Below, in pieces: positions 1 through 6,121 of a stretch of 6,121 nt of DNA (position 1 is the stretch's first letter; each line of letters begins with the position of its first letter). Source of the stretch: Rhodoferax sp. UBA6134 (GTDB taxonomy: Bacteria; Pseudomonadota; Gammaproteobacteria; Burkholderiales; Burkholderiaceae_C). Made by a program: the position numbers and the translations under genes. Below the pieces are notes generated by a model that saw nothing but the letters and a program-made list of their open reading frames with translations, had not been told where the DNA came from and ran no database searches. Location: positions 1 through 6,121 of the forward strand of contig DIVK01000042.1 in NCBI GenBank assembly GCA_002422455.1. The letters run 5' to 3'.

Positions 1-573
1 CACCTTTCACTTGAAGATACGTGGAAATTCAAACGACCGCTTTACCTCGATTCCGACGAATCCTCCAGTCAATCGAGGGGCGACATCTACGCGCTGGTTG
101 ATTACCCGTTTGCCGCCGTCAACGAGGCATTTAACGGTCCGTCGCATTGGTGTGACATGCTGATCCTGCACCTCAATACCAAATATTGCCGAGCCTCGAC
201 CGACCAGGGACATCCCCTTCTTGCAGTCAGCATCGGCAAGAAAGACTACCAAGCACTCAATCAGGCTTACCGTGTCAACTTTGCCTACCAGGTCACAAGC
301 ACAACACCAGACTACTTCAACGTTGGACTCGGCTCGAAAACAGGGCCGCTAGGCACGCGCGGCGCGGTAGAACGCAACACCATGCGCTACCACCTGGCCA
401 TCAAAGCGTATCTGGACGCCTTGCCCGTGGCGCCAGCAGAACAGTTCGAAAAACGCTTGCAGAACTGGTTTACGGCCACCGAATCATATTCCCGCCAGTT
501 GCACGAAATGGACCGCGCCACCTACCTCGACATGAAGCGGCGCGAATACCAGCGCCAGCAGATCACACCGTGA
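1..573 (+). CDS. Hypothetical protein, C-terminal part (5' end outside window)
   Basis: The reading frame is open from the first base to a TGA at 571-573, giving 190 residues; the true start and any signal peptide lie upstream. An internal ATG at 157 would begin a shorter product, but the frame before it reads as good protein (GDIYALVDYPFAAVNEAF, then HWCDMLILHLNTKYC), so it is unlikely to be the start. I cannot name the family with confidence. I recall uncharacterised proteobacterial proteins with a similar 'DIYA-DHPF...WC-ILHLN-K-C' segment and a similar 'ERNTMRYYLAI-AYL' segment. Two cysteines (in HWCDM and KYCRAS) and a charged helical C-terminus (EMDRATYLDMKRREYQRQQ) are visible. No catalytic motif or membrane segment is seen in the visible part. 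The gene converges on ettA with 34 bp between the stop codons. The coding call is firm; the function is unknown. Confidence 0.8.
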   Translation, partial: HLSLEDTWKFKRPLYLDSDESSSQSRGDIYALVDYPFAAVNEAFNGPSHWCDMLILHLNTKYCRASTDQGHPLLAVSIGKKDYQALNQAYRVNFAYQVTSTTPDYFNVGLGSKTGPLGTRGAVERNTMRYHLAIKAYLDALPVAPAEQFEKRLQNWFTATESYSRQLHEMDRATYLDMKRREYQRQQITP

Positions 574-574
574 G

Positions 575-602
575 GCGCGATGGCTTCCACGCATCCACGC
601 GC
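575..602. other. Weak hairpin between convergent genes, possible bidirectional terminator
   Basis: This inverted repeat fills most of the 34-bp gap between the first gene's stop and the ettA stop. GCGCG (575-579) plus TGG (581-583) pair with CCA (595-597) plus CGCGC (598-602). That makes eight base pairs with one bulged A and an 11-nt loop. No T-run follows on either strand, so it is not a canonical intrinsic terminator. Its place between two convergent stop codons is the only further support. Confidence 0.3.
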
Positions 603-607
603 AGCTG

Positions 608-2269
608 TTACTTCAATGCCTTGAAGCGCATGCGCTTGGGTTTTGCGCCCTCTTCACCCAGACGTTTCTTCTTGTCCGCTTCGTATTCCTGGTAGTTGCC
701 ATCAAAGAAAGTCCACTGGCTATCGCCCTCGCAGGCAAGGATGTGGGTGGCGATGCGGTCCAGGAACCAGCGGTCGTGGCTGATCACCATGATCGTGCCG
801 GCAAATTCCAGCAAGGCGTCTTCCAGGGCACGCAGGGTTTCCACGTCCAAATCGTTGGAGGGCTCGTCGAGCATCAGCACATTGCCGCCCGCAATCAGGG
901 TTTTGGCCAGATGCAAGCGTCCGCGTTCACCGCCGGACAGGGTACCCACACGTTTTTGCTGATCCGCACCGTTGAAATTGAAGCGTCCGCAGTAGGCGCG
1001 GCTGGCCATCTGAAATTTGCCAACATTCAGAATGTCGAGTCCGCCGGACACGTCTTCCCAAACGGTTTTTTCGTTCGACAAGTCATCCCGGTTCTGGTCC
1101 ACAAAGGCCATTTTGACGGTGGCGCCAATCCTGACCTCGCCACTGTCGGGCTTTTCCTTGCCCGCAATCATGCGAAAGAGCGTCGACTTACCGGCCCCGT
1201 TGGGGCCAATGATGCCGACAATGGCACCGGCCGGCACCTTGAAACTCAGGTTGTCGATGAGCAGGCGCTCGCCAAAGGACTTGCTGACGTTGACAAACTC
1301 AATGACTTCATTGCCCAGGCGGTCAGCCACGGGAATGAAAATCTCGTTGGTTTCGTTGCGCTTCTGGTATTCGAAATCGGACAACTCTTCAAACCGGGCC
1401 AGACGCGCCTTGCTTTTGGCTTGCCGGGCCTTGGGATTCTGGCGCGACCATTCCAGCTCTTTCTTGAGTGCCTTGGCACGGGACTCTTCGCCTTTTTGCT
1501 CCTGCACCAGTCGCTCCTGCTTTTGCTCCAGCCAGGAACTGTAGTTGCCTTTGTAGGGCATGCCCGCGCCGCGGTCGAGCTCCAGAATCCACTCGGCGGC
1601 ATTGTCAAGAAAGTAGCGATCGTGGGTAATGGCCACCACGGTGCCCGGGTAGCGCTGCAAAAACTGCTCCAACCAGTCGACCGACTCGGCATCCAGGTGA
1701 TTGGTGGGCTCGTCCAGCAGCAGCATGTCGGGCTTGGACAGCAGCAGGCGGCACAAGGCGACGCGGCGCTTCTCGCCGCCCGACAACAGGCCGACCTTGG
1801 CATCCCACGGCGGCAGCCGCAAGGCATCGGCAGCAATCTCAAGCTGATGCTCCGAATCAGTACCCGCGCTACCGATGATGGCCTCCATCCTGGCCTGCTC
1901 TTCGGCGAGCTTGTCGAAATCGGCATCTTCCTCGCCGTAGGCCGCGTAAATTTCTTCCAGGCGGGCCTTGGCCCTGAACACGTCGCCCATGCCCGCTTCC
2001 ACGCTTTCGCGCACCGTCTGTTCGGGATCCAGTTGCGGCTCCTGGGGCAGATAACCGATATTCAGGCCCGCCATGGGCATGGCCTCGCCTTCAAACTCCT
2101 TGTCAACACCGGCCATGATCTTGAGCAGGGTGGACTTGCCGGAACCGTTGGTCCCCAGCACTCCGATTTTGGCACCGGGGAAAAAACTGAGTGAAATGTC
2201 TTTAAGGATGTAACGCTTCGGCGGGACGATCTTGCCGAGGTGGTTCATGGAGAATACGTATTGAGCCAT
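608..2269 (-). CDS. ettA: Energy-dependent translational throttle protein EttA (ABC-F ATPase)
   Basis: A cytosolic ABC-F protein with two ATPase domains and no membrane domain. In E. coli, EttA binds the ribosomal E site and controls entry of initiated 70S ribosomes into elongation according to the ATP/ADP ratio. The 553 residues match the family length (E. coli about 555), and the MAQ-V...PPKR-ILK-ISLSFFPGAKIGVLG opening matches throughout. Domain 1: Walker A GTNGSGKST 39-47, Q-loop QEP at 76, arm region about 91-140, signature LSGGE 162-166, Walker B DMLLLDEP with catalytic E187, switch H216. A charged linker of the P-site tRNA-interacting type spans about 240-320. Domain 2: Walker A GPNGAGKST 355-363, signature LSGGE 444-448, Walker B LMLDEP with E469, H498. 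All catalytic residues are present; DEPSND replaces the more usual DEPTND in domain 2. The ATG at 2267-2269 aligns with the E. coli N-terminus, although its ribosome binding site is weak. It lies 82 bp downstream of the DUF1631 gene on the same strand. Confidence 0.97.
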   Translation of the reverse strand: MAQYVFSMNHLGKIVPPKRYILKDISLSFFPGAKIGVLGTNGSGKSTLLKIMAGVDKEFEGEAMPMAGLNIGYLPQEPQLDPEQTVRESVEAGMGDVFRAKARLEEIYAAYGEEDADFDKLAEEQARMEAIIGSAGTDSEHQLEIAADALRLPPWDAKVGLLSGGEKRRVALCRLLLSKPDMLLLDEPTNHLDAESVDWLEQFLQRYPGTVVAITHDRYFLDNAAEWILELDRGAGMPYKGNYSSWLEQKQERLVQEQKGEESRAKALKKELEWSRQNPKARQAKSKARLARFEELSDFEYQKRNETNEIFIPVADRLGNEVIEFVNVSKSFGERLLIDNLSFKVPAGAIVGIIGPNGAGKSTLFRMIAGKEKPDSGEVRIGATVKMAFVDQNRDDLSNEKTVWEDVSGGLDILNVGKFQMASRAYCGRFNFNGADQQKRVGTLSGGERGRLHLAKTLIAGGNVLMLDEPSNDLDVETLRALEDALLEFAGTIMVISHDRWFLDRIATHILACEGDSQWTFFDGNYQEYEADKKKRLGEEGAKPKRMRFKALK

Positions 2270-2304
2270 TGTTTTTGCGAGGTACTTCTGAATGTAGATG
2301 CCGT

Positions 2305-2310
2305 ATTATC
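2305..2310 (-). promoter_or_regulatory. Candidate -10 element for ettA
   Basis: Read on the minus strand, GATAAT differs from the sigma-70 consensus TATAAT at one position. It lies 35 bp before the ettA ATG, which would give a leader of roughly 30 nt. I see no recognisable -35 hexamer at 16-18 bp spacing (that stretch is GC-rich hairpin sequence) and no extended -10 TG. ettA may instead be transcribed from the DUF1631 promoter. Confidence 0.25.
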
Positions 2311-2316
2311 CCCGCT

Positions 2317-2333
2317 CGGCCCTTTTCGGGCCG
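2317..2333. other. Short perfect hairpin between the DUF1631 gene and ettA
   Basis: CGGCCC (2317-2322) and GGGCCG (2328-2333) form a six-base-pair GC stem around a five-base loop. It begins 18 bp downstream of the DUF1631 stop on the minus strand. No T-run follows on the minus strand (the next bases are AGCGGGG), so a standard intrinsic terminator is not supported. It could be a processing or 3'-end stabilising structure, or a weak attenuator ahead of ettA. Confidence 0.4.
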
Positions 2334-2351
2334 TCGCCCTGACCGGCATCG

Positions 2352-4547
2352 CTATGACTTCACCTGACCCAGGTCATTCTGCAAAGCCCGCTGGACGACC
2401 GCGTCCAGTGCATTGTCGACAACATGGCCATCTGACACAAAACGGATCGAACTAGCCATCCGCAGGCGCTCCATGGTACGGCGCGACATCGAATGCGTCA
2501 GTCCGCCGCCGGAAATGAACATGAACAGGGTGCGGTGCGGGCTGGCCCAGGTGAGTTGCGCACGCAGCCAACCCCCATCGGCGAGCAGTTCCACCCATGC
2601 GCCGATCTTGATATCCCCCTCGGACCAGGAGCGCGGAGCCGATTCAACCAGAAACTGCGGCTCTTGCGCCAGATAACCAGACTCCTGGGCCTCATCATCC
2701 GTGATCCAGAACTCCGCGGCATCTTGCGCCTCGGGCAAATCGGCTGCCGCCAGCATTTCATGGCTCTCTTGCTCCGTCCGATCCGCCTGCTCGACCACAG
2801 GCTGTACGCGCGGGTCTTCAAATGCTTTTTCATGCAGCCCAATCAACGTATCAAAAAAGGCCAACGCCCGCTCCTGCGGATACTGGATAAGCTGCAGACC
2901 CTGGCGTAACGTGACCAACAAATGGGGCACCAGATGCACAAGCCGGGCCTGGTTGCGCCGGGCCACCTGGGGTTGAACACTCCAGAGCAATTCATCAACC
3001 AGCGCCAGGTAACCGTTGGGATCGGCACTGCCGTCGGCGCAGCTCAGTTGAGCCTCGGCCACCACCTGCGTCCAGGGCCCGCGCAAAAAGCCGGCCACCA
3101 CTTCAGGAATATCCCTGTTTTTCTGGCGCTCTTGAAAATCGTCGGCCAGACGTTGCGCCAGCAGGTTTCTTTGCTCGGCATGCAATAGCGCACGCGCCGT
3201 TTCGCCCTGCTGCAGACGCTGCGTCGCCTCATCGCGAGCCCATCCATCCTCAAGCTGGCGCAACACCCGCGCAAACGAAGCGGCATCGGCCTCCCCACCG
3301 GCCAAAACCCCAACCGCCCCCGAAATCAATCTCAAAAACCGCAGAAAACCCTCGTCACGCTCGTCGGTATAGCCCAGACTTCGGCGGGTAAGCTGGTCCA
3401 GAAATTGACGCGCTGGGTGCTGGCGCTCACTGAAAAACCGTGGGTCGGAACAGGAAAGCGCCAATAGCACGGGCTCCAGCGTCCGAATCAAGTCACGCAC
3501 TTTGGGCAACAGCCGCTCGTCCTGACTGAGGTTGTCCAGCATCATGCGCACGACTTCCTCGCCCAACTGCAGCCCCAATTGCCGGCTCTGCGTTGGCTCG
3601 CGCGCAACCTGCCGCTCCAAGGCATCCGCCTTCACTCCGGCCTGCGCCGGCAAACTGGCCCGCTGCGCCAGACGCTTCATCATGGGCTCAAGCAGCTTCA
3701 TGTCTTCCAGTGCCACGTAGGAGGCGGGCACCGTGTGCAAAAAATCAGGCCTGACCGAGCCGCTTTCAAGCTCACCTGACAGCAGTTTTCGAAGTTTATC
3801 GAGCGTCAGCATCGTGCGTTCGACCGAACTCTCGCCGCCCTTGCCCCGTGCCACACCACTACCCCTGACCACGGTTCCCACGGGCGTGGCCGGCTCAACG
3901 CCCTGCGACCACAACCAATCACAGACTTCACGGTAAAGCTGGCGCAGGCTGACGCCGAGAAATCCGGCCGCAGGCGTGATCAATGCGGCACGTACCCGTT
4001 CATCAGGCACGTGTTGTACCAGACTCGCCTGCAACGCGCGAACAAAAACGTCCGGTTTGAGCGGATTCAGATTCGGCTGCACCGTGATCCAGCCCAACAA
4101 ACTGCTGATCAGTCCATTCAACGCCGGAAGCTCGCCATCAACACACCGGCCGACCTCCTGCTGGGCCAGCGCGAATTCGATGTTGGCGTCGATCTGCCGG
4201 GTATCGAGCAACTGCAAATCCTCAAAACGGACCAACGGTTGTTCTGCAGCATCCTGCGCCCCGCCCTGGCCCTGGTAGACGCCCAGCCGCAACTGGGCCA
4301 TGAAAGTCTTTTTAATCGCTGGCGCCTGACTGCACAGCGCGTCTGCCACTGTCTTGTCAACCGGGGAATGATCCCCAAAAGAACTTTTTCCCTTTGTTTT
4401 GGTACTTGATGCGGCCAGCCCCTCCAGCACGTCAGCCATCAGGGTATCCGCCTGCAGCAACACGACCTCGATGCAGTCATACAGCGATGGGCGGGTGCTG
4501 GACCGGTCATCCGCCACACCAATACGTCGAAGCAGAAATTTCTTCAT
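2352..4547 (-). CDS. DUF1631 family protein with C-terminal PilZ-like module
   Basis: A 731-residue, mostly helical, presumably cytosolic protein that I recognise as DUF1631, a family of unknown function common in Burkholderiales and other proteobacteria. The recognisable segments are LRLGVYQGQG with LVRFEDLQLLD about 86-115, a PALNGLISSLLGWITVQPNLNPLKPDVFVRAL block about 131-162, HPARQFLDQLTRRSLGY 377-393 with the preceding SERQ, GPWTQVVAEAQL about 480-491, and QYPQERALAFFDTLIGLHEKAF about 545-566. Residues about 636-705 (IKIGAWVELL, then RTLFMFISGGG and IRFVSDG) resemble the small beta-barrel fold of PilZ domains; I do not see a clear RxxxR c-di-GMP motif before it. The linker at about 212-238 is low in conserved residues. 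No signal peptide or membrane segment is seen. The ATG at 4545-4547 is fixed by an in-frame TGA immediately upstream, and a purine-rich GGGAAAGAG sits at suitable spacing. The stop is TAG at 2352-2354. The family call is firm; the role is unknown. Confidence 0.88.
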   Translation of the reverse strand: MKKFLLRRIGVADDRSSTRPSLYDCIEVVLLQADTLMADVLEGLAASSTKTKGKSSFGDHSPVDKTVADALCSQAPAIKKTFMAQLRLGVYQGQGGAQDAAEQPLVRFEDLQLLDTRQIDANIEFALAQQEVGRCVDGELPALNGLISSLLGWITVQPNLNPLKPDVFVRALQASLVQHVPDERVRAALITPAAGFLGVSLRQLYREVCDWLWSQGVEPATPVGTVVRGSGVARGKGGESSVERTMLTLDKLRKLLSGELESGSVRPDFLHTVPASYVALEDMKLLEPMMKRLAQRASLPAQAGVKADALERQVAREPTQSRQLGLQLGEEVVRMMLDNLSQDERLLPKVRDLIRTLEPVLLALSCSDPRFFSERQHPARQFLDQLTRRSLGYTDERDEGFLRFLRLISGAVGVLAGGEADAASFARVLRQLEDGWARDEATQRLQQGETARALLHAEQRNLLAQRLADDFQERQKNRDIPEVVAGFLRGPWTQVVAEAQLSCADGSADPNGYLALVDELLWSVQPQVARRNQARLVHLVPHLLVTLRQGLQLIQYPQERALAFFDTLIGLHEKAFEDPRVQPVVEQADRTEQESHEMLAAADLPEAQDAAEFWITDDEAQESGYLAQEPQFLVESAPRSWSEGDIKIGAWVELLADGGWLRAQLTWASPHRTLFMFISGGGLTHSMSRRTMERLRMASSIRFVSDGHVVDNALDAVVQRALQNDLGQVKS

Positions 4548-4550
4548 TCA

Positions 4551-4560
4551 ACTCTTTCCC
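4551..4560 (-). promoter_or_regulatory. Ribosome binding site of the DUF1631 gene
   Basis: On the minus strand GGGAAAGAGT precedes the ATG, separated from it only by an in-frame TGA. The GGGAAAG/AAAGAG purine run is a plausible though imperfect Shine-Dalgarno sequence. The TGA rules out any upstream in-frame start, so this site decides the start codon. Confidence 0.55.
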
Positions 4561-4702
4561 TGCGTTACAAATTCAGTCCACGGCACTCCACCCGTCATTT
4601 TCCCAGTTGAAGACGCTCGTGAACAGTCCCCTTTAACATCTTGTTGCGATAGACCCGGCTTGACATACCCGGTACGTATCAGAGGCGCTTTTTAAAAACC
4701 TG

Positions 4703-4722
4703 CGGACAGGATATCCTGTCCG
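4703..4722. repeat. 20-bp perfect palindrome, operator-like or hairpin-forming
   Basis: CGGACAGGAT followed by its exact reverse complement ATCCTGTCCG. As RNA it can fold into an eight-base-pair stem with an AUAU loop. A further CCTG at 4699-4702 makes three CCTG/CAGG units starting at 4699, 4707 and 4715, exactly 8 bp apart. On the minus strand the palindrome is followed by CAGG and then TTTTT, so it resembles an intrinsic terminator in that direction. On the plus strand no T-run follows, and the element ends 170 bp before the rhlE ATG. It could be a dimeric repressor site, a terminator of minus-strand transcription, a leader hairpin of rhlE or a dispersed palindromic repeat. The sequence alone does not decide. 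Confidence 0.6.
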
Positions 4723-4765
4723 TGCGACAATGACACTTGTTTTGGAGCGTCAGTTGCCCACAACA

Positions 4766-4780
4766 CCAGCACCTTGCTGG
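4766..4780. other. Small stem-loop in the rhlE upstream region
   Basis: CCAGCA (4766-4771) and TGCTGG (4775-4780) are exact reverse complements around a CCT loop, giving a six-base-pair stem. No T-run follows. It lies 112 bp before the rhlE start and could be part of a structured leader, or chance. Confidence 0.3.
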
Positions 4781-4892
4781 GAACAATGCCTCGCGCAAAC
4801 GTTCCACCCTTGTACCCATCTGCCTTTGACTGACCCGGTGTTTCAAGCACCAGGACGGCCGATGCCATAGCGCCCAGGATAGGCGCCACACT

Positions 4893-6121
<1,229 letters not shown>

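Larger units (their letters stand above)
4548..4892. other. 345-bp divergent intergenic region between the DUF1631 gene and rhlE
   Basis: This stretch separates two divergent starts and should hold both promoters. I cannot place either with confidence. A perfect TTGACA occurs at 4660-4665 on the plus strand but has no -10 hexamer at 16-19 bp; a TTGACT at 4826-4831 also lacks a partner. Structures seen are a T5A5 tract (4689-4698), a 20-bp perfect palindrome (4703-4722) and a small stem-loop (4766-4780). Open frames here are short, use codons unlike the neighbours and lack ribosome binding sites. If rhlE is transcribed from the TTGACA region its leader would exceed 150 nt. Confidence 0.6.

Noticed and set aside
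157..573. Independent 138-residue gene starting at the ATG at 157
   Set aside because: The same frame is open back to position 1 and the upstream residues read as continuous, conserved-looking protein, so this ATG is internal to a longer gene cut by the window edge.
743..2194. 483-codon open frame on the plus strand, antisense to ettA
   Set aside because: It lies wholly inside the strongly supported ettA gene. Its Gln/His/Val/Gly-rich translation is typical of the antisense of a GC-rich gene, and it has no recognisable domain.
4660..4665. Consensus -35 hexamer TTGACA upstream of rhlE
   Set aside because: No -10-like hexamer lies 16-19 bp downstream (the sequence there is AGAGGCGCTT). The T5A5 tract is about 23-25 bp away, too far for a standard promoter.
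4703..4722. LexA/SOS box
   Set aside because: The SOS box has CTGT on the left and ACAG on the right with eight bases between. Here ACAG is on the left and CTGT on the right, so the orientation and spacing are wrong.
4692..4889. 65-codon minus-strand frame with a GTG start (MAPILGAMASAVLV..., ending QDILSAGF)
   Set aside because: The translation looks superficially protein-like, but the start is 3 bp from the rhlE ATG on the other strand, no ribosome binding site precedes it, its third positions are not GC-biased like the neighbours, and its last codons are simply the palindrome. It deserves reconsideration only if a minus-strand transcript is found here.

Overview
The window looks like chromosomal core DNA of a GC-rich betaproteobacterium, most likely of the Comamonadaceae (Rhodoferax/Polaromonas type). 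This rests on the protein sequences: an EttA close to the proteobacterial form, a DUF1631-family protein of the kind common in Burkholderiales, and an RhlE-type DEAD-box helicase. I see no rRNA, tRNA, CRISPR array, insertion sequence, phage gene or integration site.

Layout, left to right. (1) Positions 1-573, plus strand: the C-terminal 190 residues of an unrecognised protein whose start lies outside the window. (2) Positions 608-2269, minus strand: ettA, an ABC-F translation factor, convergent with gene 1 across a 34-bp gap that carries a weak hairpin. (3) Positions 2352-4547, minus strand: a 731-residue DUF1631 protein, transcribed toward ettA and separated from it by 82 bp. That gap holds a short perfect hairpin and a -10-like hexamer. 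(4) Positions 4548-4892: a 345-bp divergent intergenic region with no convincing gene. Its outstanding feature is a 20-bp perfect palindrome next to a T5A5 tract. (5) Positions 4893-6121, plus strand: rhlE, running off the right edge with 409 codons visible and all helicase motifs intact.

Two of the three identifiable genes act on translation or RNA: EttA gates the ribosome according to ATP/ADP, and RhlE remodels RNA. DUF1631 has no established role; its position upstream of ettA on the same strand is suggestive only. The window does not show a clearly new multi-gene system. The points most worth checking are the palindrome in the rhlE/DUF1631 intergenic region and a possible internal deletion in the first gene.
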